DNA from: Anopheles merus
Lineage: Eukaryota > Arthropoda > Insecta > Diptera > Culicidae
Reading direction: 5' to 3'
NCBI RefSeq assembly: GCF_017562075.2
Contig: NC_054083.1
Span: 47,340,942 to 47,404,941, forward strand
DNA length: 64,000 nucleotides
Shown here: piece after piece, positions 40,285 through 52,200 of the stretch
Numbering within the stretch: position 1 is the first letter of the stretch
How the letters are laid out: each line of letters opens with the position of its first letter
Notes under the pieces: generated by a model
Database searches by the model: none
Told to the model about the DNA's origin: nothing
The model's input: only the letters and a program-made list of their open reading frames with translations
Translations under genes and position numbers: made by a program

Positions 40285-41897
40285 CTACATTGCCATCTCC
40301 GCTAGATCGCGCTGCTCCAGCTGTACGATCGTACTTTCTTTGGTGTTGCTGTTCCGCGACCCGGTTGCCCGCGGTTCACGGGCCGGATATTCGACACGCT
40401 CGCTCGGGATCTCGTTGCCAAAGTGTGCCTCATCATCCACGTCACGATCGGAGTCTTCCGCTTCGTGCCGATCCCCGGCCGGCTGTCGGTACATCTGCTG
40501 GAAGTTGTTGGACGAACGGAACAAACTGCGCGGGCAGTCCTTGTAGTACGGGAAGCATTCACCCGGTCCATCCTGTCCACGGCCAATCTTTTCGGCCGTT
40601 ACGTACTCCTCCAAATGTTCGGCATATGGCGATTGGGAAGCTCTGATAATGGAGAAATATGTTGCTTAATTCAATAAAATAACCAGTTCAGCATCTAAAA
40701 GACTTACGTAAAGAACAGCTTCAGCATCTCACCGATCAGCCCAAACTTCTCGATCGACTTCGAGTGGACCTCACATATGGCACGAAGCATGCACGCTCTC
40801 CCATCCAGCCCGAAGTTGGCAATGAAATCTTCAACCACCACGTACAGCAGTGCTCTGTTTGGGGATGAGACAAAGTCATTAGCTAAAACATCATTTAATT
40901 TCACTTTCCAACGCGATCACCTTACCGTTCTCCACCATGGAACGCATGCTTGTGCTCGGCCGGAAGCTGTGGCATGGCCATTTCCCCATCCTCATCATCC
41001 AACCGGTTGGTGGTGATCTTGAAGTGATCGTTCGCCGGGCTGGGAATGCTCCGCTTTCGTCGCTGCAGCCGCATATAGTCCGACACGTAGTCGGCCAGCA
41101 CGGAGCCAGCTGCCTGGCCCATCGATCTTGCAAATATGGGCGGTAATACACCGAGCGGATTCTGGTTATCCGTCAGTCCCAGCTTATCGAAGTCAACTGA
41201 GGGATGGATAGAGAAGAGAAGACAAAAACAAACAAATCGGGTGTAAATGGTTGCAACACGGAAGGAGCTATAGGGAGAAACGCACTAACGGGCACTGCTA
41301 CTCACTCGTTATGGGCAAGCTGATCGAGATGTTGGACAGAAAGCCGGTCGGTGGGTAGCGCACAAACGGTAGGGCGATCGTCGGCGCAATCGTTAGTGAC
41401 GTACCGGGCGGCAGCGCTAACCGACCGTCGTCCGTAACCCAGATCAGGCGCTTCTTTCTGCTGTGCGGTTCGCTGGATTTGGCCGTTCCACTCGCTTGCT
41501 TCCCGCCACCGCTCGTCGTCTGCGGCCCGGCATCGTGTGGCATCGATTTTCGATAATCATCCTCGGACACGTACTTTTTCCGGTACTTTTTGCTTTCCTT
41601 GCCCGCGAGCCGTTTCTTCGCCGTGTGGTGTTGGTGGTGGTAGTTGGGCGACGACGACTCTGCCGGCGACGACTCACGCGCAGCAATTAGTTCGTCGGCT
41701 GCCGTGCGTAAGTGACCGGAATCGGGACGCGTGTCGCTTTCTACCCCGGCCGCGGTTTGGGTGCCTTTGGGATCGTTTGCCGGGAGCTTTAGCTCGTGCT
41801 GTTCTGGTGTGGTGGCGGAGGACGCTATGATGGCCGGGATCGTTACAAGGGCTAGAAGAAGAACAAGCTGGACGCACCGTGTCCACCGGGTCTCCAT
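40285..41897 (-). CDS. Secreted DM4/12-family protein, function unknown
   Basis: Exons in transcript order: 41897-41306, 41196-40926, 40854-40708, 40642-40285; phases agree; 455 aa plus stop. Residues about 8-27 form a hydrophobic signal peptide (leucine/valine/alanine-rich after METRWTRC). A long Ser/Thr/His-rich region follows, then a dibasic RKKR before RLIWVTDDGRLALPPGTSL. That matches the insect DM4/12 pattern of a basic site followed by a short 'R-L-x-x-P-x-G-T' segment. The C-terminal core has four cysteines spaced as in that family: RACMLRAICE (about residues 307-316), then GECFPYYKDC. The family is insect-specific, usually 180-300 aa, and has no established activity. This member is longer because of its N-terminal spacer and its acidic tail. 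The basic RRKR near residue 234 may be a second cleavage site. Family call fairly sure, function unknown. Confidence 0.85.
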
Positions 41898-44232
41898 TTT
41901 GAGCCGGTGTTGAAAGACTAAGGAAAAGAAGGAGAAGAAAAAGCCTTAAAAATCATAATTCTACGATCAAGATCAACGGATTAGCGTAACCAACATCCAA
42001 CCAACGATTTTCTTGCATCATAGACCCATACGAATCTGGTTCACTTTCCGTTTCACGCAACAGAGCCGTAAATTATTGCCACAAATGCCGCCGCTAATGC
42101 TTAAGCTGTCCGCCCCCGAGCCGGCCCCATAGCTCGTTGATCATACGCTTAACGAGCCGACTATTGGCATATTTCATGTACAAACGCCTCTTTTTCACTC
42201 GTTCAATTCAATTCAATTCACCACCAGAAGCAAGTCTCAATCGACCATTAAGCCGCCTTGCCGTTAGGGTTCAACTCCGCCAAACTTCTCCTCCCGGTTC
42301 ACACACACACCCTGGTCATCTCTAAGCTCCTCCCGGTGTAGCCTGATGTGGCTATGTCCGGAAAAACCAGTTTCCCGGTCACGATTCCTCGGGCGATTCA
42401 CACACGCCAGCCAGAACCTACATTCCCAGGCCTCCAAACAAACGCGCGACAACGCTTGAGCTCGAGTGTGAAGAGAAGAGGATACGCTGCATACCTTGTT
42501 CTTGCTTTCCCATCCCCGTACCCCCCGGGATGGACGAAAGGGAAGTTTCTTTTTCCACCCAACGACAATACCGGTACGGTACGGGACACCCATACCGAAC
42601 CCGAAGCGCAAGAAGATAAGCGCTCCAAAACGTTCCAGCAGCCCGACACAGGCTTTCATCTTCAGCAAGTTCCATTTTCCCTTTCAGCAGCTGCCTTTCA
42701 GCTGCATCCTCGGCTTCTGTTTTGCTGTTCGCGTATTGCTCCATGATCTATGACACCGGACGACGTCAACTTTCGATTTCCGGGTCACAGCGGGACAGTG
42801 TGCCGCTTTCTTGATCCCCACAAAACGAAACCCACTTTTTGGGGTGGTTCCCCCGAAAATCCTGTTTCAGCCAGCGCCCCTGAGCCTTCTGGAACAAGAA
42901 TTATTATCTGCAGCGCAATTGGCTGCTCCTGCAAAGTTGACACACTTACCGGAGGTGAAATTCGAAATTTAGGACGTGGTGGGCACTATGACCGGCAGCG
43001 GCCCCCCGCCCGGAACACTCAATAACTCCTTGGATGACCTCGTTATTTTCGGTACAGCAAATTTCACCCCATCTTAATGGTGCGCGATCCTCTATCGCAG
43101 GAGAAGGAGGACTTCAAAGATCGTGTACTGAATATCGTTCGCAGGCAATGACGCACAAACCCCTATTCAGTTTTCCGCCCATTTCATCCTACCCAAACAA
43201 TTATCGACCTTGAACTTGGTACTGCAGCGCCCGGTGGCAAGGAAGTTGAAATTGCTTTTTATGAACTTTCGCTTGCATTACTGCCCCCAAAATCCTGTGA
43301 ACAACACCTGTGTGTCTTGTTTTATTGCCCTGTCTGGGGCACAAATTACCGATGCGCCTATAAATTATGAACAATTGCGGCGCGAGCTTGTGAGACGAAC
43401 GGAAATTTATGTTGTACGCACGCAACTACAATGTTCTCATCAGGCTGTACGGACATCTACACCATCACCACCACCACCGGACCTTCCATACATGGGATGC
43501 AGCTCATCTTTAGCATTACCCCCATTCCGCAAAGTCTCGGTGCGGGAAGGAAGCAGAGATCGTGGAAGCAGAGAGTGACAGAAAAAAGAGAAAACGAAAC
43601 CAACCGGACGGACGGACGGATGGGGAAGTGATCGGGAATCGGGCATTGTGTCCCGGCGGTGCAGCGCAGATATCAATTTAATCCGATTGAGCATGAAATG
43701 GGACGATGATTCGCAACCGCATCGGGGTGCACGTGTGTGACTGCACCGTGGGCTGCACTTTGCGCAAAGGGTCGGGAAGGGAAGAAGTAAAAAAAAAAAA
43801 GTTCCGACATGGAGTCAAAAGAATGCAATTTCGGAGATGAAGTGCGCTGTTTTTTTAATGTTTCGTTTTCTCATTTTTTGTGTTTTGTCAGTAAACATGC
43901 GTGCAGGTATTTCATCAATGGAGCAGAAACGCTGTGTGTGTGTTTACAGGCCATTTTTGAGCGCAAATAAGATAAATCGTGGGTTTGGATATGGTTGTGC
44001 CGTTTCGTAGAGGTCATAAACATTTGAGGGGGTTTATTTTTTTTTTGTCCTACATTTTTAGGTCAAAACGATGCACTCAGCGGGGATTTTGCTTTGAAAT
44101 GCTGGAGGAATTATACAATGTTTTGTACTCTAATTGAGTAAACTTTCCAGTCAACTTCTTCTTGAAGTCATACCACAAAAGTTTGCACGAAAATGTATTG
44201 TCCTGATTGAATGAAAAATGATGTCTAAAATA

Positions 44233-44278
44233 CGTAGTTGATCTTGCAGTATTGATTTCTACTGCAAGATCAACTACG
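44233..44278. repeat. Perfect 18-bp inverted repeat (hairpin)
   Basis: Arms 44233-44250 and 44261-44278 are exact reverse complements around a 10-nt AT-rich loop. A direct copy of the last ten bases, GATCAACTAC, follows immediately at 44278-44287. The structure could form a cruciform in DNA or a short stem-loop RNA, but it is shorter than a typical pre-miRNA stem. Confidence 0.9.
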
Positions 44279-44735
44279 ATCAACTACACATCTATAAAAA
44301 AAAGGATACATTTAGTCCATACCTTAAATTTGTACAATCTCTTCAGCATCTGCAAATATATCAATTGTACTATTTACTGATAAAATATGATAATCCCATA
44401 TGACAGTTTATGTGGAATTCTGAGGACTGGAAAAGCCATAAAAAAGCACTACAGAACAGGGTTGGATATTGTGCACGAAATCAACATCTTCGTGGATCCA
44501 ACATGTTGTTTTATGCTATCCGGATATGGTCAATTTGGGAAGGATGACGATCTACTACCTCTATAGAAATGTCACAGCTTCATATATTGTCCTAGCTTTC
44601 GACAACATCTCTCCTTGCAGAAATCTTGCAGAAAATGCTCAAGCGTAGTTTGCAAGGCTCATAAAGTGATCCTCGAAAGCTTGAGAGCTGTAGAATTAGG
44701 AGATTAGACGGACATTGTATTCCAAAGAGTCAATA

Positions 44736-45191
44736 CAGGGTTTTTGAGGATTATATAGACATGTTCAGCGAGTTGTAGATTCGTTCAGGCATATAATAGA
44801 CTCTTTCAGCGAGATATAGAATTGTTCGGAAGTAGGCGTAGACATGTTCAGCGATTCTGTAGAGCTGTCAGTTGTTTTGTTTACACACTGTGCCGCAGGG
44901 TTCAATTTTTCATTCTTAAAAGTCCTAAAAGTAGTTAATAATCATTACCCAAGCTGTTTAATACATAAATTAGTTGAAAAAAGCTTATTTTTTCGAAAAC
45001 TGTTTGTTTACCTCCTGATGAGAATGATCCAAGCTGCAGTCCAAGGGGCACGAAAGTGACAGCTCTACAGTATAACCGAACATGTCTACGCCTACTTCCG
45101 AACAATTCTATATCTCGCTGAAAGAGTCTATTATATGCCTGAACGAATCTACAACTCGCTGAACATGTCTATATAATCCTCGAAAACCCTG
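44736..45191. mobile_element. Foldback element with 135-bp inverted arms (MITE-like)
   Basis: Arms 44736-44870 and 45057-45191 are reverse complements with only a few mismatches, around a 186-bp AT-rich core with no coding capacity. The outer ends read CAGGGTTTTTGAGG and its complement. Each arm contains three related roughly 45-bp units built on 'AGAC..GTTCAGCGA...TAGA'. Such long-armed, non-coding elements are typical of MITEs and foldback transposons. The CAGGG ends recall hAT elements, but no 8-bp target duplication is visible, so the superfamily is open. Confidence 0.8.
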
Positions 45192-48100
45192 CAACAAGGC
45201 CAGTTGTGTATGATCACAAGCTAATCATCAAGAAAAAAAACATTCTATTCGTTGGTTGAAATCTCCTTCACACCGCCCAGAGACACCTTGAATGGAAGAT
45301 GCGTCTTAAGCTTTGTACTAAAGCATAACCTAACAATTTAATCTAATCAACACATAAGTGTGCTGAATAATTTCACTTTTGCAACCCAATCATCGTAAAT
45401 AATAGCGCCAAAGTGCAGTATTGACTCTCTCATCCACATACCATAGATACATGGCGCATCTTGCACCGTTAATTGAATACATCTCGATGCAAAAATGGTA
45501 ATCTAGCGGCAACATTAATGATCCCGGTGCCGTATGTCCAATCGAATCTACGCACAAACACACACACACACGCTAATGAGGCAAACATTAGCACCAAATC
45601 GAGCCCAATGACCCCGACAGTGGCCCACCTGGACACCCTCCTAACACATTATTTCCGCATTCACATTGAGCACTTTCACACATTCGTCTCAACGCCCCAG
45701 AATGACGCGGTTTCGGTGCATCCCACCCCAGCCCAAACGGCCAGCTGCGTTAGCGACGCAGCTTGGTGATGCTCATGGTCATCATTGGCAGTACGTTTTA
45801 TACGTTCCGCTTACCCTCACCCTTCGCCTGCATTAGTCACTGGATCAGCACTAGCGGTCTAAAGTTAGGTCAAGGTTTCGTGCGCCGAACGCCGCACAAA
45901 AACGCATCCAAAGGAAAGTGACTAACGAGCCACCGGCACCGGACCGGGTGTTGCCGGAAGCCGGCAGATTAGGGGTTGGTGGAGGCTGCGGTTCGGCGAG
46001 CGCGCGTGCAATCTATGGCAGGGTAGTACCGGTAGTGACCGGCAGGCCCAAGCCACGCGGACCAGGACACGCACGAAGTGTGCGGGTTTTTGCGTGTGCT
46101 GCATGTTGCGGAAACGAGTTTTCCAACCATTTGCGCGTGCGCGTCTCATTTTGTTTTCTGCTGCCTCTGCGTCTTCTTCGCTTTGCTGGTTCGTACTTCA
46201 CTCCACACAGCCTGCACTCGCTGTGCACTTGCACTTTGCAGCAGCCTCCAGCAGGTTTGCGACGAGGCGGAGAGAAAACGCTGTCCAGCCCGTCCATCCC
46301 CGTGTCTTGATGGCCGTCTTGTTTGAGGGTTGATTTATTGCATTCCGAAAAAAAAAGCCTTAATTTCCCAATTTATTTTCTTATGTGGCGGCATGTGAAA
46401 TGGGGAAGATGATTTGTTCCCCGTGGTTAAGTTCTTTTGTGCAGTATTTTTGAATCCTTTCTTTTTTATGAGTTTTGGTTTGATTCTTGGGTGATGCTGT
46501 TTTTACTTTGTTTCGTGTTTTCATGTTGTCTTGAATTTGTTACTGTTTAATTTTAATGTGACAATTTTGTTTGTAGTTTCAGCGAAAGATTTGACGTTTT
46601 TGCTAGTTTTATTTTCATTCCTAACTTGTATTCCATTCTTGAAAATAGTTTTTAGATAATTTTATGAGTTTGTTTTGTTTTATTTCTTCTCAATTTTTCA
46701 TTTTTCTTTCATACTTAGTAAGTATGTATTAATACTTTTTCCTTGTATTATCGTTTGTTTTTAATTCGTTAATATCCTCATTTGATGTTCAGTAAGAATA
46801 TCAATAATTTGCTATTCTATTATTTTGCCTTTTTTTGATATTTTATGATATTTATGTCCTTCTTATATTTGTTTTTATTGCAAAAAAACACCTTTGTTCT
46901 AGATATTTTATTCTTCTTCATGTTTTTTCTGTCCATTATCCTGAAACATAAGCAACAAATAAATAAAACCACAGAACCTGCAGATTACGGAGCAACTTAA
47001 GTATCAATAACAATAAACAACAATACCACATAAAGCTCTCAAGCTCATTAGGTCAAGTAATAAACGACTTCCACAATGCATTACACCTTCCCCATTTACC
47101 GTTGCAGGCGTACAAAGACAATCGTCAATCGTCAAACCGATATGACCTAACGATATGCATCGGCAAGTGCATTCTGGCCCACTGGCAAACTGTCCGATCG
47201 TGCAGCGCGTTTTCACCGTGATCACAATCCAGGTGAACGAAAGCGACACTCAGACCAGTCCACCCCCCAGCCCCCCCGACCCCACCAGCCGATGACGATA
47301 ATGATGGCCGACATTGGTTTCACTCTCGTTGCCCGACCAGAGGACCAGATTCTTCGCCAGCCGCCGTGTGGTACGCGGTGTGGTACGCGTCGCAATAGGA
47401 AAAACCACACACGCATACACGTTTGGTCGTGATGTTCTGCTTTTAATTTTCCCCATGGTTTGCCGGCGATTGGAAAAGGAAGCGTGGATGAAGCGAGGGA
47501 AATCCACAACGCAAGACGAGATGGACCGGATGTGTAAGTTTAAGTTTGAGCAACATGTGACACCCTGGTTATAGCTGTATTCCAGGCGAATGTCTGACCA
47601 AGAGGCTGGAATGTCCCGAATGCTGTGATAAGAAGAGATCTTCGTAGGAAGCGATCGCACTTACACTGTCTTGTTTTACGATGCGTTGAAGGTAATCTGT
47701 CAATCTAGTGCAGGTCTTTCCGCCCCGTATCACTACACTGTTGAGAAGATCAGGTTAAACACTCTTCTGGACGCACGGATATCACGATATCACGGGCACA
47801 GCAACACTCACACACATAAACTCACACACACACACACCCTAAGCGGAGACTTTGTCGTAGGTCTTTTGCTGAACTAGGTCACCGTGTGAAACTGACACTA
47901 TCTCCAGAAATTCTGCCTTGCCTCGCCACCTCCTGGGCTGGGGACTATTATCGATCGCTCCTCGTAGTCGTAGTCAAATTGTGTCACAGCCTGATCGCCC
48001 GCTCACTGCACCATCCGCATTACGCTGCACCTTTCTTTCCACCCCACTGCAAACATCCAATTATTCGCGATCGTTTTCACACGTGTGCTCCACATCACCC

Positions 48101-48713
48101 CAAATTACGCCGCTGCATTTCATGCCGTTGCAATGCAAACTTCCTTCTCCAGCCTTCGTTGGGCTGCTCTCCCGGGGGCGGAGGGGGCGCCAATAATCAA
48201 TCGACCGAAGCAGTAGCAAATTCCGGCAGCAGACACCAACACCGCTGGGAGGGAAAACCACGCTATCACGGAAACGAACGCACAAACGCTCGACAAAGAC
48301 AGACCCCAAAAACCACAAACCACTGTGTGCCGCAAGTAACCGCGTACTTGCGTACCGCTTCGCTATGCGCTCCGAGCTCGACTAAAGCGCGTCACGGCGG
48401 GAAAAAAGAGTTTAAGTGGCTCCCAACGGGGATGGTTGCACCGTCCGTCCGTTCCGTGCGCGAATCCCACCACCACCGGTGTTGGGGAGAAATGGCAAGC
48501 CTCAAGCAAAGAAGCTCCAGCCCGATCGAACGAATGAACCGAAGCCGAGACGCCGATTGCCTTCGTACGACCGGTTACGGGGCATCTGATTGGGGCTGCT
48601 GCTGCTGTTGTGGGCTCGCTTGCTGCTGAAGCGGTGACACCTGGCAGAGAACTTGGCAAGGGTGCATCTTCAGCACACACGGAGGGCGGATGAAGATGGG
48701 CAAAACTGATCAT

Positions 48714-48750
48714 TGATGATGATGATGATGATGATGATGATGACGATGAT
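48714..48750. repeat. (GAT)n microsatellite
   Basis: Ten or so GAT units with a single interruption, about 500 bp upstream of the RING-NHL start codon. Confidence 0.92.
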
Positions 48751-49250
48751 CATGATGTTGGCGGTGAGGAGAAGACGCATCAAGAATCCTTTCTCAGCTG
48801 TTCGTCGCGACGGTTAAGCTGACAAGCGATATGGCTTCACGCTGTGGGTTGGACGGTAAGTGAAAGCTGAAAATGTGATTTAAATGTAATTGGGGAAGGA
48901 AAAATTTCGCTTTTAAAATCCTTCTCATAGTACGTGCTTTTATCATCATGATTCATTTCCTCTCGAGTCAGCAAAGGGACAACAATAAATTATTGGAGGG
49001 GAGAAACCCGAATACAACAGTGTTGCTGTACTGTCACTTGGTCAGAAAAACACATCCACAGTATCTTCCACAAACGATCGTTGAAAAACAAATGTACGCA
49101 CAAGATAAGATTCTGTATCAGATCGCCAATCGAAGAAGGCCTTTCCTTCGAACTGGAAGTTCCTGGTTCAGGGCTGCCTGGTTCAGTATCATTTGTAGGT
49201 CCAGTGAGTTAAGGTGACAGTGTCCAATCATCTCAGTGAGCTAATTTAGA

Positions 49251-52200
49251 ATGAACCAGGAACGCACCATGAGCCGAGGGATACGCAGCAGTCGTCTGAT
49301 TTCCTACGACGATACGGCCAGAAGTCCACCGATGGCAGTTCCGATGCGTAATCGACATCCGGAAGGATCTTCAGCCTCCTTCCGAAACTCGTACGACCCT
49401 GGTAGCAGGAAGTGAGTGAGCAATCCTAATCATGATCACTTCCTAAGATCAATGGTGATTCCATTCCAGAGAACATTCCATGTCTAAAACGATCGAGCAA
49501 TTACTAATCTGTGGACTTTGCGAGCTGCGTCTAACCGTGCCGAAGATGCTCAACTGTCAGCATACCTTCTGTCTGGAGTGTCTGGAAGAGTGTCTCCACA
49601 AGCAAACTGATCGGTGTAAGATCGCAGTGCTATGATTACTCTATCCAATGATCAATCAGGATCTGATCATAAAACCTTCATCCTGCAGCATTCATTGGAT
49701 GTATTACCTGCGGCACGAAGCAGCTGCTAAAGGATCCGGATCTAACCGTCCTACCATCGAACCTGCACATCGACAACATGCTGCAGATGATGCATCCCGC
49801 ACCTTCGCTATCATCTTCGCTGATTCGTTCGCCCGTAGGAAGCTATCAGTTGGAAAATGTAACGTACCTGACACAAACACACACGTGTTCTTGTGCTTTT
49901 ATCTTGGTGGCACTATGTTGACCACCTTTAATTGGTCACTTATCAATGTAGGGAGGGGGGGACCACCACCGGCGGGCAAACATTCTTCTCTTATCGGGTG
50001 ACAGTTTTGCTTATTGGTGTTGGTTGTTGTTGTTGTTGTTGCTTCTAAAGTACTTTTGTTCTTGATTTGTGTTATGTTTTTTTTTTGGTCTCTCTCTCTC
50101 TCCAGAATCTGACCCCAACGCTGCAGTGCTCCAAGTGTCAAACAGTTTCGGAAACAACACTCCACAAATGTGACCACTGTATGTCGGTATGTTTTACTAT
50201 TCTATCTATTCTGTTTGCTGTTTTCATATTCTTATTCTTAATATCATATTTAATTGTGTGTTCCATACCTTTTTTACTAGCTGATTGACTTGTTTGTTAT
50301 AGTTATTAAGTAGTTTGATCAAATTTTCTTATTTGTTTTTTTACTTATGCATTATTTTGTTATTGTCTTGTCTTGTCTTGTTACTAAAGAAATTGTCGTT
50401 TTTTTTCTCAAAACACTATCATTTTTACTGTACGAACTGCTCTTCTGTCGATGAAATGTCTTTTTAATTATTTCTCCTATTTTCAACGTATTTACTACAA
50501 GAAAACCGTTCAGAAACGATATAACAAAACTAAACCAATTCTTTTCGTATGAATGCTATTATTAAAGAAAGGGCTTTCAAAAACGTGCTTCTGTAGTGCG
50601 AATTCAATCAGTTTTATTTCCCGTTGTTAAAGAAAATGGGGACAAAGAATTCCCAAAATTGGATCGTCTTAATTCAAAATCAAGTTTTACTTTTACCAAA
50701 CAAAACAAGTTCTCGCGTGTTGCGCGTTGGAATGAAAGCCAACGACAAAATCAAAAACAAGAAATTAAATTAAAGACACACATTGATAACGAGTAAAGAA
50801 GTTCAAGATCATTAGGATACAGCAGCACGGGCAACATTTAAGCGCACGCCATTTTCGGTTTTTTTTCCTCTGCAGATGCTGTGCGCAATCTGCTGGCTCG
50901 GGCACGTGGATGAGCTGGCGCGACAGGTCGGCCAGCTGGAGGGTCAGCTAAAGTCGGCCATCGAAAAATTGGACCATAAACTGATCGACTATAAGGTAAG
51001 TAAATTAACGCAAAAAAGGGCCCGCGGCAAGGCAGTTCATGGGCATGTGCCAATCATCCTACCCCGGGGCCCGGGGAATAATGCTTGATGAGTGTGTGTG
51101 TGTGTGTGTTCCGAAGACCGAAAATTACCAATGGCGCTCTTCCCCTTTCCCACCCCACGTAGGGGGATAATCAAAGTCGGTACAAACGGGCGATGCGCCG
51201 CACTGTCTTTGATGCAGCGCGCACAGACGACAAATTGGTTGCGAATAAAAGCGCACACAAGCACAAACGCGCTCGCCATTCCGTGCAATCGAGAGTGAAA
51301 ATAAGGTCACAGTGGAATGACAAAAATTGTGTCCCTTATCACACGATCGTACCACACCACGCGAGAGCGTGCCGAGCGCAATCGAATGGCGCTTTAATCT
51401 GTTTAATCTCGGGCCACACAGCGCATGCCAGACGGAGGAAAGTGATCCCGTCCGCAGCCGGATGTCCGATGGACGGATGTGTGTAGCGCCGCGGCGGATA
51501 TTTTGTACGCGCAAATTGCCCAAAAAACAGAACAACACGCAAAAGCCAAGGCGATCGTGTTTATGCGCAAACAATCCTTATCGCCAGGTGTAGCTTTGCA
51601 AACGCACACACAAAAAACACACACACAAACGGAATGGTTATTTAATGTAAGAAATTAACTTTCCTTTAATATTTCACCAATACGAGTCGCTTGGCAAGTC
51701 ACACAAACCCGCTCGGATCGCGCGCGCACATACACGTGGGCCATGCCGCAGTAGCGCTCCATTTGAAACCTCTTTGCGCGCGCGCGCGCGCACGTGCTGC
51801 GCATCGAAATGGGCTGTTTGATTTGGCTATTGATCGACGGAAAGGCAGAGCGTTGTCATTGCGCATGCAAGGGTGGTGCTGCCGCTGCTTCCGTACGCCG
51901 ACGCCCATGCGGTGTAAGTTGCAAAACGAAAAACTTGCGCTTGCTACCAAACAGAAAGTGTCCGCGATCGATTGTTTTGAGGTGAAATTTTGAAGCAAAC
52001 CCAAAACAGGATGCATACGAACGCGACCGATACGGGGTAGAATGAAATTTGAAATTTGGCGCTCGGTGGGCACGAGGTGCAACGGTTCGGGTCGGCGCGC
52101 TCATAAATTAGGTTGAAGTATAAGGGTAAAAGCATCTACATTCCACAGACATTGATTTTAATTTCGACACACGTTTCGTGTGTGTGTGAAGAGATTCGCT

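Larger units (their letters stand above)
41898..49250. other. 7.3 kb intergenic region
   Basis: Lies between the divergent DM4/12 gene and the RING-NHL gene, so it should contain both promoters and probably non-coding 5' exons. It holds the hairpin at 44233-44278, the foldback element at 44736-45191, an AT-rich T-tract region at 46330-46960 and a (GAT)n run near 48714. Open frames such as 47886-48629 are not protein-like. No RNA gene recognised. Confidence 0.55.

Noticed and set aside
42264..42746. Overlapping open frames of 130-134 codons on both strands
   Set aside because: No splice context, signal peptide or recognised domain. They sit in the presumed promoter region of the DM4/12 gene.
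47886..48629. 247-codon open frame on the plus strand upstream of the RING-NHL gene
   Set aside because: No recognisable motif. Composition changes abruptly, with poly-Cys from a GCT run. Several overlapping frames on both strands are also open in this GC-rich stretch. More likely promoter or 5' UTR sequence than a gene.
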